In this document: positions 1-5,915 of the stretch, one piece after another
Numbering within the stretch: the first letter of the stretch is position 1
Layout of the letters: the number at the start of each line of letters is the position of its first letter
DNA from: Sphingobium sp.
GTDB lineage: Bacteria > Pseudomonadota > Alphaproteobacteria > Sphingomonadales > Sphingomonadaceae
Reading direction: 5' to 3'
Length of the DNA: 7,551 nt
NCBI GenBank assembly: GCA_030148625.1
Contig: JASBTC010000025.1
Coordinates: 1-7,551, forward strand
The notes under the pieces: model-generated
What the model was told of the DNA's origin: nothing
The model's database searches: none
Seen by the model: the letters and a program-made list of their open reading frames with translations, nothing else
Program-made: the position numbers and the translations under genes

Positions 1-69
1 GGCGGCGCAGAGCGGCGCGAGGGCGTCACGGCCGCTGCTGCGGTTGAAGAGGCGAGTGAGAAACGACAC
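1..69 (-). CDS. Probable ubiquinol-cytochrome c chaperone family protein, N-terminal fragment
   Basis: Only the first 23 codons are inside the window, read leftward from a GTG at 67-69 and open to the left edge. They encode V(M)SFLTRLFNRSSGRDALAP and a few more residues. This resembles the N-terminus of sphingomonad ubiquinol-cytochrome c chaperone (Cbp3/UQCC1-like) proteins as I remember them; that family assists assembly of the cytochrome bc1 complex. An AGGAG Shine-Dalgarno sequence (CTCCT on the plus strand, 80-84) lies 10 nt upstream of the GTG and supports this start. The gene is divergent from bamE, which is the usual sphingomonad arrangement. The reading frame and ribosome binding site are visible directly. 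The family call rests on a short peptide plus context and could be wrong. Confidence 0.62.
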   Translation of the reverse strand, partial: MSFLTRLFNRSSGRDALAPLCAA

Positions 70-143
70 GCAGTGGAAACTCCTGTTTGAGGTCCGGCGC
101 CCCGTCACCCTTGCCGGGCGTGATCCGAGCGCATATTGAGGCA

Positions 144-174
144 GCGGACGCGGCTTTTAATGGCGTGCGTCCGC
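144..174 (+). repeat. Inverted repeat in the bamE leader
   Basis: GCGGACGC at 144-151 is followed after 15 nt by its exact reverse complement GCGTCCGC at 167-174, giving an 8-bp GC-rich stem with the AT-rich element CTTTTAATGG in the loop. It ends 9 nt before the bamE Shine-Dalgarno sequence. If the transcript starts upstream, it would form a leader hairpin. There is no U-tract, so it does not look like an intrinsic terminator. A role in bamE expression is only inferred from position. Confidence 0.4.
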
Positions 175-183
175 GTGGTGCGC

Positions 184-189
184 AAGGAG
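184..189 (+). promoter_or_regulatory. Shine-Dalgarno sequence of bamE
   Basis: AAGGAG sits 8 nt upstream of the ATG at 198-200. It decides the start, because an in-frame ATG at 87 has no such site and would place 37 charged and proline-rich residues in front of the lipoprotein signal peptide. Confidence 0.8.
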
Positions 190-197
190 AAGGCTTG

Positions 198-665
198 ATG
201 GCGGTGTTGACGAAGCAGGGGCTGATGGCGGCGGCAGCCGTTACGGCGCTGCTCATGACGGGCGGTTGCACCCGCGTCCGCGGCCATCAGGGCTATATCG
301 TCGATCAGGTGCTGGTCGACGGCATCCAGCCCGGCGTCGACAATCGCGATTCGGTGCAGGCCACGCTGGGCGGGCCGACCTTTGTCGGCCAGTTCGATCC
401 CAATGACTGGTATTATGTCTCGCGCCAGACGCGCCAGCTCGCCTTCGCCCAGCCGAAGCCCACCGAACAGACGATCCTCCATGTCCGCTTCAACCAGGCG
501 GGCACCGTGGCGTCGGTCGACAAGGCGGGCCTCGAAAAGATCGTCTCGATCTCGCCGATGGGCGACAAGACGCCGACGCTTGGCCGTCATCGCGGCTTCT
601 TCCAGGAGCTGTTCGGCAATATCGGCGCCGTCGGCGTCCCCGGCGCGGGCGGTGCGCCGCAATAA
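198..665 (+). CDS. bamE: Outer membrane protein assembly factor BamE (SmpA/OmlA family lipoprotein)
   Basis: A 155-residue predicted lipoprotein of the SmpA/OmlA family. BamE is a small periplasm-facing lipoprotein of the BAM complex, which inserts beta-barrel proteins into the outer membrane. Residues 1-23 form a signal peptide (a lysine at 6, hydrophobic 9-20), ending LLMTGGC with Cys24 as the lipid-attachment site. The -3 residue is Thr rather than the usual Leu, so the lipobox is slightly atypical. The SmpA/OmlA fold spans about residues 30-112, with the hallmark stretch NRDSVQATLGGPTFVGQF (49-66) and NDWYYVSRQ (69-77). A Gly/Pro-rich tail (about 143-155) follows the domain and is probably disordered. 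The start at 198 is supported by AAGGAG 8 nt upstream and by placing the signal peptide at the N-terminus. The gene appears monocistronic: it faces maeB convergently and diverges from the chaperone gene. The family call is solid; complex membership is inferred from the family. Confidence 0.9.
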   Translation: MAVLTKQGLMAAAAVTALLMTGGCTRVRGHQGYIVDQVLVDGIQPGVDNRDSVQATLGGPTFVGQFDPNDWYYVSRQTRQLAFAQPKPTEQTILHVRFNQAGTVASVDKAGLEKIVSISPMGDKTPTLGRHRGFFQELFGNIGAVGVPGAGGAPQ

Positions 666-686
666 TCCGCTTTCAAGCGCGCTAGA

Positions 687-730
687 GTGATTTCGAGGCA
701 GGTGGAATTACCTGCCGGCTCGGAAATCAC
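687..730. repeat. 44-bp imperfect palindrome, probable dispersed intergenic repeat
   Basis: The outer arms are GTGATTTC (687-694) and GAAATCAC (723-730). Inside them GAG pairs with CTC, and at the centre GGCAGGT (697-703) pairs with ACCTGCC (710-716) around GGAATT. The right arm is three bases longer, so the structure has small bulges. CTAGAG at 682-687 begins the left side, but the right side lacks the matching CTCTAG. A CTAGAG border with a central TGGAAT recalls short palindromic intergenic repeats of alphaproteobacteria, from memory only. There is no T-run after the stem. Its position just after bamE could also let it protect the mRNA end or slow transcription. Confidence 0.6.
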
Positions 731-757
731 GGCAAACACACGAATATCCAGAGTCAT

Positions 758-787
758 TCACCGCCCCGGCCGATGCCGAGGCGGTGA
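758..787. terminator. GC-rich hairpin between convergent bamE and maeB, possible bidirectional terminator
   Basis: TCACCGCC (758-765) pairs with GGCGGTGA (780-787). After one C-A mismatch, CGGC (767-770) pairs with GCCG (775-778) around the tetraloop CGAT. The result is a nearly continuous 12-bp GC-rich stem located 9 bp beyond the maeB stop and 92 bp beyond the bamE stop. Neither strand has a T-run after the stem, so it is not a textbook intrinsic terminator. Its place between two convergent genes makes a two-way transcription stop or mRNA 3'-end structure the simplest reading. Confidence 0.5.
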
Positions 788-796
788 TGATGATCG

Positions 797-3061
797 TCAG
801 CTCGCGATATCGCTGGCCGCGAGCACGGCCAGCGTGACCAGTTCCGACGCGGTCGACGCCATGGTCGCGACCTGGACCGGCTTCTCCATGCCCACCAGCA
901 TCGGGCCGATGACATGGTCGCCGCCCAGCTCGCGCAGCAGCTTGGCCGAGAGATTGGCCGATTGGAGGCCAGGCATGATCAGCACGTTCGCGGGCGCCGA
1001 GAGGCGGCAGAACGGATAGTTGCTCATCACCTTGGCATTGAGCGCGACGTCGGGCGCCATCTCGCCTTCATATTCGAAGCTGACGCCACGCGCGTCGAGG
1101 ATCGCCACGGCTTCGCGCAGATTCTCCAGCCAATTGCCCGGCGGATTGCCGAAGGTGGAATAGGAGAGGAAAGCGACGCGCGGTTCATGGCCCATCTTGC
1201 GCGCGACCGCCGCCGTGCCCTCGGCGATGTCGGCCAGTTCCTCGGCGGTCGGTCGTTCGTTGACCGTGGTGTCGGCCATGAACACCGTATGGGTCTGCCC
1301 CACCAGCACATGGATACCGAACGGCGTCGCGCCCGGGCGTGGATCGATCACCTTGCGCAGCTCGCGCATGGTCTGCGCATAGGTGCGCGTCGTGCCGGTA
1401 ATCATCGCATCGGCTTCGCCCAATGTCAGTAGCATCGCGCCGAAGATGTTGCGATCGCGGTTCACCATCCGCTCGATTTCGCGCTTGAGGAAACCGCGCC
1501 GCTGCAGCCGTTCGTAGAGATATTCGACCATCTTGGGCACCAGCGGCGAATTGACGCTGTTGTGCACCTCGAAGCTGTCGGGATCGTCGACGCCCATCGC
1601 GCGCAACCGGTCGCGGACATGCTCGCGGCCGACCAACACGGGAATGCCGTAGCCGCCATCGCGGAACTGAATCGCCGCGCGCAACACCGTTTCCTCTTCG
1701 CCCTCGGCGAACAGCACGCGCTTCGGCCGCGCACGCGCCGCTTCATAAGCGAGCGTCAGCACCGACGTGGTCGGGTTGAGCCGTGCGCGCAGCGACTGGC
1801 GATAGGCCGCCATGTCGAGAATGGGCTTCCGCGCCACGCCCGAATCCATCGCCGCCTGCGCCACTGCGGCGGGCACGATCTCCATCAACCGCGGATCGAA
1901 AGGCGCGGGAATGATATAGTCGGGGCCGAAGCTGTGGGCGAGGCCGCCATAGGCCAGCGCGACTTCCTCGGGCACCTGCTGGCGCGCCAGCGCGGCCAGC
2001 GCCTCGGCGGCGGCGATCTTCATTTCCTCGTTGATCGCGGTGGCGCGGACATCGAGCGCGCCGCGGAAGATGAAGGGAAAGCCGAGCACGTTGTTGACCT
2101 GGTTCGGATAGTCCGAACGGCCGGTCGCGATGATCGCGTCGGGGCGCGCAGCCTTGGCCGCGGGCGGGGTGATCTCCGGATCGGGATTGGCCATGGCGAA
2201 GATGATCGGCTGCGGCGCCATCTTCATCACCATTTCGGGCTTGAGCGCGTCGGCGGCGGACAGGCCCAGGAAGATGTCGGCGCCGTCCAGCGCCTCGGTC
2301 AGCGTGCGGCGATCGGTCTTGGCGGCATGCGCGGACTTCCACTGGTCCATGCCGGTCTCGCGGCCCTGATAGATCACGCCCTGGCGGTCGCACATCAGCA
2401 CATTGTCGTGCGGCACGCCCATCGCCTTGACCAGTTCGGTGCACGCGATCGCCGCGGCGCCCGCGCCGTTGACGACGACCTTCACGTCCTTGATCGACCG
2501 GTTGGTGAGGTAGCAGGCATTGATCAGGCCGGCCGCGGTGATGATCGCGGTACCATGCTGATCGTCATGCATCACCGGGATGTTCATCCGCTCCTTGAGC
2601 GCCTGTTCGATGATGAAGCATTCGGGCGCCTTGATATCTTCCAGATTGATACCGCCGAAGCTGGGTTCGAGCAGCGCCACCGCGTTGATGAAGGCTTCCG
2701 GATCCTCGGTGTCCAGTTCGAGGTCGATCGAATCGACATCGGCGAAGCGCTTGAAGAGCACCGCCTTGCCCTCCATCACCGGCTTGGAAGCGAGGGCGCC
2801 GAGATTGCCCATGCCCAGGATCGCCGTGCCGTTGGAGATCACGGCAACCAGATTGCCCTTGGCGGTATAGTCATAGGCGGTCGCGGGATCGTCGGCGATC
2901 GCGCGTACCGGCACGGCGACGCCGGGCGAATAGGCAAGGCTCAGGTCGCGCTGCGTCGCCATCGGTTTCGACGCGATGATCTCGATCTTCCCCGGTCGGC
3001 CGTAGGAGTGGAAGAGCAGAGCCTCCGCTTCCGAGAATTTGACGTTGCTTCCTTCGCTCAT
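797..3061 (-). CDS. maeB: Malic enzyme fused to phosphotransacetylase-like domain (MaeB type)
   Basis: A 754-residue cytoplasmic multidomain malic enzyme. It oxidatively decarboxylates L-malate to pyruvate and CO2 while reducing NADP+ or NAD+; the cofactor cannot be decided by eye. The malic enzyme N-terminal domain covers about residues 12-150, with SPGVAVP (45-51) and NLEDIKAPECF, whose Glu141-Asp142 are expected metal ligands. The nucleotide-binding domain (about 157-400) has MHDDQHG (164-170), the dinucleotide-binding loop GAGAAA (199-204) and YPNQVNNVLGFP (318-329). From about residue 427 to the end is a phosphate acetyltransferase-like domain. In this family that domain is generally thought not to be catalytic and to bind acetyl-CoA as a regulator; here its expected active-site Ser-Arg appears as Thr-Met (see findings). 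I chose the ATG at 3059-3061 because GGAAGG lies 6 nt upstream. An ATG 18 bp further upstream would add six residues but has no Shine-Dalgarno sequence. The length is normal for the MaeB family. The gene diverges from mutS. Confidence 0.95.
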   Translation of the reverse strand: MSEGSNVKFSEAEALLFHSYGRPGKIEIIASKPMATQRDLSLAYSPGVAVPVRAIADDPATAYDYTAKGNLVAVISNGTAILGMGNLGALASKPVMEGKAVLFKRFADVDSIDLELDTEDPEAFINAVALLEPSFGGINLEDIKAPECFIIEQALKERMNIPVMHDDQHGTAIITAAGLINACYLTNRSIKDVKVVVNGAGAAAIACTELVKAMGVPHDNVLMCDRQGVIYQGRETGMDQWKSAHAAKTDRRTLTEALDGADIFLGLSAADALKPEMVMKMAPQPIIFAMANPDPEITPPAAKAARPDAIIATGRSDYPNQVNNVLGFPFIFRGALDVRATAINEEMKIAAAEALAALARQQVPEEVALAYGGLAHSFGPDYIIPAPFDPRLMEIVPAAVAQAAMDSGVARKPILDMAAYRQSLRARLNPTTSVLTLAYEAARARPKRVLFAEGEEETVLRAAIQFRDGGYGIPVLVGREHVRDRLRAMGVDDPDSFEVHNSVNSPLVPKMVEYLYERLQRRGFLKREIERMVNRDRNIFGAMLLTLGEADAMITGTTRTYAQTMRELRKVIDPRPGATPFGIHVLVGQTHTVFMADTTVNERPTAEELADIAEGTAAVARKMGHEPRVAFLSYSTFGNPPGNWLENLREAVAILDARGVSFEYEGEMAPDVALNAKVMSNYPFCRLSAPANVLIMPGLQSANLSAKLLRELGGDHVIGPMLVGMEKPVQVATMASTASELVTLAVLAASDIAS

Positions 3062-3161
3062 GCTCTGCCTTCCGTTCATATCGTTTCAGGGGTGCCATAG
3101 AACGTGATCGGCCGACGCGAAAGCGCTTCGGCGCCTGATCCAAAGCATCATTCCGGCTTTC

Positions 3162-3175
3162 AACGACCTGTCGTT
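3162..3175. repeat. Short inverted repeat in the maeB-mutS control region
   Basis: AACGAC (3162-3167) and GTCGTT (3170-3175) are perfect reverse complements separated by CT. A compact dyad of this size in the middle of a divergent promoter region is the right shape for a dimeric transcription factor site. No regulator can be named from the sequence, and dyads of this length also occur by chance. Confidence 0.35.
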
Positions 3176-3204
3176 TCACGTCCGGCCGATTTGATCCGGG
3201 TCGC

Positions 3205-3223
3205 GCCAAAAAGCGGCTTTGGC
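3205..3223. repeat. Inverted repeat in the mutS leader
   Basis: GCCAAA (3205-3210) pairs with TTTGGC (3218-3223) around the 7-nt loop AAGCGGC. It lies 35 bp upstream of the chosen mutS ATG and only 8 bp upstream of the alternative GTG at 3232. It is upstream of both flanking genes, so it is not a terminator for either. It may be a leader hairpin, a protein site or a decayed intergenic repeat. Confidence 0.35.
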
Positions 3224-3258
3224 AAAGTCGTGTGAAGCCGGTATCAGCGGCGGTTCGC

Positions 3259-5880
3259 ATGACCAAACATCCCGCCCCCGCCGCCAGCCAGCCGACGCCG
3301 ATGATGGCGCAATATCTCGCGCTCAAGGCTGACGCTCCCGATTGCCTGCTTTTCTATCGGATGGGCGATTTCTTCGAACTGTTCTTCGACGATGCGAAGA
3401 TCGCAGCGGCGACGCTCGACATCGCGCTCACCGCGCGCGGTGAACATGACGGGCGGCCGATCCCGATGTGCGGTGTACCCGCCCATTCGGCAGAGGCCTA
3501 TCTGGCGCGGTTGATCAAGGCGGGGCATCGCGTCGCGCTTGCCGATCAGATCGAGACGCCCGAACAGGCAAAGAAGCGTGCCGGATCCAAGGCATTGGTG
3601 GGACGTGCGATCATCCGCGTGGTGACGGCAGGCACGTTGACCGAGGAAACGTTGCTCGATGCGCGTGCGGCCAACTGGCTGGTCGCATTGGGTGAGGCGG
3701 GCGGAATGCTCGGGCTCGCCGCCGCCGATATCTCGACGGGGCGGTTCGAGGTCGCGGAGGTCGCGCCCGAAAGCCTGGGTGCGGAGCTGGCACGGCTCGG
3801 CGCAGCCGAGATCATCGTCTCGGAAAGTGCCGATCACTGGCCCGATGGTGCCTTCTCCCGCCCACGCGGCGACTTCGACAGCGTGCGTGGCGAGACGCGG
3901 CTGAAGTCGCTGTTCGGCGTCGCGACGCTCGACGGCTTCGGCACGTTCGGCCGCGCCGAACTGGCCGCCGCCGGCGGACTCGTCGCCTATCTCGACCATG
4001 CCGGCAAGGGCAGTCTGCCTTTCCTCCAGGCGCCGCTGCGCCGCGCCCCAACCGCGCATATGATGATCGACGCGGCGACGCGCGAAAGCCTGGAACTGAC
4101 CCAGGCCCAGGGCGGCGGCCGTGCCGGCAGCCTGCTAGACACGCTCGACCGCACCGTGACCGGCGCGGGCGCGCGCCTGCTCGCCGCCGATCTCGGCGCG
4201 CCCCTTGCCGAGCGGGGGCTGATCGAGGCGCGGCACGATCTGGTCGCCTTCTGGTTCGACGATTCCCATGAGCGCGAGGGGTTGCGCGCCGCCCTGAAAG
4301 CCTTGCCCGATATCGGGCGGGCGCTCGGACGGCTGGTCGCCGGACGCGGCGGGCCGCGCGACCTGGGCCAGCTTCGAGACGGTCTCGGCGAGGCGCGGAT
4401 ATTGCGCGAGCGGCTCGGGCGGCTCCCCGATCCGCCGGTCCTGCTGGCCGACCTGCTGCCGCGGCTCGATGGCCATGGCGCGCTGGTCGACCATCTGTCG
4501 CGCGCACTGGTGCCCGCACCGCCGATCGACGCGGCGCAGGGCGGCTATATCGCCGAAGGCTATGATGCCGCGCTCGATGAACTGCGCGGGATCGGCGGCG
4601 ACGGACGTCGCGCCATTGCCGCGCTCGAGGCGCGCTTCCGTACCCAGACCGGCATCACCACGCTCAAGATCCGCCATAATGGCGTGCTCGGCTATCATGT
4701 CGAGGTCCCCGCCCGATCGGCCGATACGCTGATGGCGCAGGATTCGGGCTTCACCCATCGTCAGAGCCTGGCGGGTGTCGTCCGCTTCAACGCGCCCGAA
4801 CTGCACGAACTGGCGCTGCGCGTCACTCAGTCCGGCGCGCATGCGCTTGCCGCGGAGGCCGCGCATCTCGAGGCGTTGACCGCCGAGGCGCTGGACAGTC
4901 GCGACGCGATCGCCGCCACCGCCGACGCGCTCGCCCGGCTCGATGTCGGCGCCGCACTGGCCGAACGCGCGGCAGAAGGCGGCTGGTCGCGTCCGTCGCT
5001 GGTCGATCATCCCTGCCTCGAGATCGAGGGCGGTCGCCACCCGGTGGTCGAGGCCGCCGTCGGCCGCACCGGCGAACGCTTCGTCGCCAATGATTGCCGG
5101 CTGTCCGAAAGCGAGCGCGTCTGGCTCGTCACCGGCCCCAATATGGGTGGTAAATCCACATTCCTGCGGCAGAACGCGCTGATCGCGGTGCTGGCCCAGG
5201 CGGGAAGCTTCGTGCCCGCGGCAAGCGCCAGGCTGGGGCTGGTCGATCGCCTGTTCAGCCGCGTCGGCGCGTCGGACAATCTCGCGCGCGGCCGGTCGAC
5301 CTTCATGGTCGAGATGGTCGAGACCGCGGCGATCCTGGCGCAGGCGACACCGCGCAGCTTCGTCATCCTCGATGAAGTCGGGCGCGGCACCTCGACCTAT
5401 GACGGTCTCGCCATCGCCTGGGCGGTGGTCGAGGCGGTGCACGAGGTCAATCGCTGCCGCTGCCTCTTCGCCACCCATTATCACGAACTGACCCGGCTCG
5501 CCGAGCGGCTCGACGCACTGTCCCTCCATCATGTCCGTGCGCGCGAGTGGAAGGGCGATCTGGTGCTGCTGCACGAAGTCGGCGCCGGCCCCGCCGATCG
5601 CAGCTATGGCCTCGCCGTCGCCAAGCTCGCCGGACTGCCGCCATCGGTGCTCGCGCGCGCCGGCACGGTTCTCAAGAAGCTGGAGGCCGGCCGCGCCCAG
5701 ACCGGCGGGCTTGCCGCAGGTCTCGACGATCTGCCGCTGTTCGCCGCGATGGCCGCGGCACCCGAGGAAGCGCGCGACGCCCTGCGCGACGCACTTGCCG
5801 CCATCGACGCCGATGCGCTCAGTCCACGCGATGCGCTGGAAGCGCTCTACCAGCTCAAGCGTCTGGCGGAGGAGCAATAA
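3259..5880 (+). CDS. mutS: DNA mismatch repair protein MutS
   Basis: An 873-residue mismatch-recognition ATPase. As a dimer MutS binds base mismatches and small loops, then recruits MutL with ATP to start strand-directed repair. The N-terminal mismatch-binding domain has TPMMAQYL (13-20) and the Phe-x-Glu motif in GDFFE (Phe38 and Glu40), whose Phe stacks on the mispaired base. The C-terminal ATPase carries Walker A GPNMGGKST (626-634, Lys632), Walker B with LDEVGRGTST (704-713, Asp705-Glu706) and the switch histidine in FATHYHEL (His740). Near the C-terminus DDLPLF (823-828) resembles a beta-clamp-binding motif. The last 40 or so residues match the helical tail used for oligomerisation. No motif is missing and the length is normal. 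The start is uncertain: the ATG at 3259 lacks a clear Shine-Dalgarno sequence, and a GTG at 3232 would add nine residues. The last codons also carry GGAGGAG (5868-5874), discussed separately. parD and parE follow on the same strand with only 35 bp between. Confidence 0.96.
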   Translation: MTKHPAPAASQPTPMMAQYLALKADAPDCLLFYRMGDFFELFFDDAKIAAATLDIALTARGEHDGRPIPMCGVPAHSAEAYLARLIKAGHRVALADQIETPEQAKKRAGSKALVGRAIIRVVTAGTLTEETLLDARAANWLVALGEAGGMLGLAAADISTGRFEVAEVAPESLGAELARLGAAEIIVSESADHWPDGAFSRPRGDFDSVRGETRLKSLFGVATLDGFGTFGRAELAAAGGLVAYLDHAGKGSLPFLQAPLRRAPTAHMMIDAATRESLELTQAQGGGRAGSLLDTLDRTVTGAGARLLAADLGAPLAERGLIEARHDLVAFWFDDSHEREGLRAALKALPDIGRALGRLVAGRGGPRDLGQLRDGLGEARILRERLGRLPDPPVLLADLLPRLDGHGALVDHLSRALVPAPPIDAAQGGYIAEGYDAALDELRGIGGDGRRAIAALEARFRTQTGITTLKIRHNGVLGYHVEVPARSADTLMAQDSGFTHRQSLAGVVRFNAPELHELALRVTQSGAHALAAEAAHLEALTAEALDSRDAIAATADALARLDVGAALAERAAEGGWSRPSLVDHPCLEIEGGRHPVVEAAVGRTGERFVANDCRLSESERVWLVTGPNMGGKSTFLRQNALIAVLAQAGSFVPAASARLGLVDRLFSRVGASDNLARGRSTFMVEMVETAAILAQATPRSFVILDEVGRGTSTYDGLAIAWAVVEAVHEVNRCRCLFATHYHELTRLAERLDALSLHHVRAREWKGDLVLLHEVGAGPADRSYGLAVAKLAGLPPSVLARAGTVLKKLEAGRAQTGGLAAGLDDLPLFAAMAAAPEEARDALRDALAAIDADALSPRDALEALYQLKRLAEEQ
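5868..5874 (+). promoter_or_regulatory. Shine-Dalgarno sequence inside the mutS 3' end, now serving no long gene directly
   Basis: GGAGGAG lies within the last mutS codons, 9 nt before the ATG at 5884-5886. That ATG now opens only a two-codon frame (ATG GTA TGA). An ATG at 5889 in the parD frame is 14 nt away, too far for efficient use. The spacing would suit a downstream gene starting at 5884, which is where glnD would start if the parDE module were absent. It could also be a chance purine run at the end of a glutamate-rich C-terminus. Confidence 0.45.
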
Positions 5881-5886
5881 TCCATG
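5879..5886 (+). repeat. Left copy of 8-bp direct repeat flanking parDE
   Basis: AATCCATG begins inside the mutS stop codon and includes the first bases of the 29-bp palindrome. The identical octamer recurs at 6514-6521, ending in the glnD start codon. The match stops exactly at 8 bp on both sides. Together the two copies bound the parDE module, as a target duplication or recombination microhomology would. Confidence 0.6.
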
Positions 5887-5909
5887 GTATGACTAAGTCA
5901 TACCATGGA
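5881..5909. promoter_or_regulatory. Perfect 29-bp palindrome, probable ParD/ParDE operator
   Basis: TCCATGGTATGACT (5881-5894) and AGTCATACCATGGA (5896-5909) are exact reverse complements around one central A. The palindrome starts at the base after the mutS stop and ends 6 bp before the parD ATG. Ribbon-helix-helix antitoxins of the ParD family bind palindromic DNA upstream of their own gene, usually together with the toxin, and repress the operon; this is the natural operator. AATAAT at 5876-5881 matches a sigma-70 -10 box in five of six positions, but no good -35 was found. The right arm also contains GGA of the parD Shine-Dalgarno sequence, so the same bases could fold in RNA and hide it. 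There is no T-run to make it a standard terminator. Confidence 0.8.
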
Positions 5910-5911
5910 GG
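5907..5911 (+). promoter_or_regulatory. Shine-Dalgarno sequence of parD, partly inside the palindrome
   Basis: GGAGG is followed by CTTT and then the ATG at 5916, a slightly short 4-nt gap. Its first three bases belong to the right arm of the 29-bp palindrome. It decides the parD start over the in-frame ATG at 5889. Confidence 0.75.
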
Positions 5912-5915
5912 CTTT

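Larger units (their letters stand above)
70..197. promoter_or_regulatory. Divergent control region between chaperone gene and bamE
   Basis: This 128-bp gap must hold the promoters of both divergent genes. On the plus strand, TTGCCG at 111-116 followed after 17 nt by TATTGA at 134-139 is a possible but weak sigma-70-type pair: the -10 matches the consensus in only three of six positions. No convincing promoter was found for the leftward gene. The region also holds the leftward gene's Shine-Dalgarno sequence (80-84), a hairpin (144-174) and the bamE Shine-Dalgarno sequence (184-189). The assignment as a control region follows from gene orientation; individual promoter boxes are unproven. Confidence 0.45.
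3062..3258. promoter_or_regulatory. Divergent control region between maeB and mutS
   Basis: This 197-bp gap must contain the promoters for both genes. I found no pair of -35/-10 boxes good enough to call on either strand. It holds the maeB Shine-Dalgarno sequence (CCTTCC on the plus strand, 3068-3073), the palindrome AAGCGCTT (3121-3128 region), and two inverted repeats listed separately (3162-3175 and 3205-3223). No small gene is supported here: an extended leftward reading frame across this gap lacks a ribosome binding site and recognisable protein. Confidence 0.45.

Noticed and set aside
87..197. 37-residue N-terminal extension of bamE from the ATG at 87
   Set aside because: It would bury the lipoprotein signal peptide, it has no Shine-Dalgarno sequence, and AAGGAG is correctly placed for the ATG at 198.
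687..1019. 110-codon plus-strand frame downstream of bamE
   Set aside because: It starts in the intergenic palindrome and then runs antisense to the maeB 3' end; low-complexity translation with no family resemblance.
1743..2444. 233-codon frame on the maeB strand in another phase
   Set aside because: Arg/Gly-rich out-of-phase translation fully inside maeB; no start signal.
1562..3100. 512-codon open frame on the plus strand, antisense to maeB
   Set aside because: It lies opposite a clear malic enzyme gene and its His/Arg/Gly-rich translation shows no domain. Long antisense frames are an expected by-product of GC-rich codon bias.
2871..3326. 151-codon minus-strand frame across the maeB start
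   Set aside because: It overlaps maeB out of phase and crosses the control region and the mutS N-terminus; no ribosome binding site or recognisable domain.
4135..5877. 580-codon minus-strand open frame opposite mutS
   Set aside because: Shadow of the mutS reading frame; its translation has no recognisable fold and no ribosome binding site was seen.
5853..5881. Full sigma-70 promoter for parD using AATAAT at 5876-5881 as -10
   Set aside because: The -10 match is good, but bases at 16-18 nt spacing upstream show no -35 resemblance, so I mention it only as a possibility.
5547..5915. Long N-terminal extension of parD reaching back into mutS
   Set aside because: The extension is an out-of-frame Arg-rich reading of mutS; the ribbon-helix-helix domain begins right after the ATG at 5916, which has GGAGG upstream.
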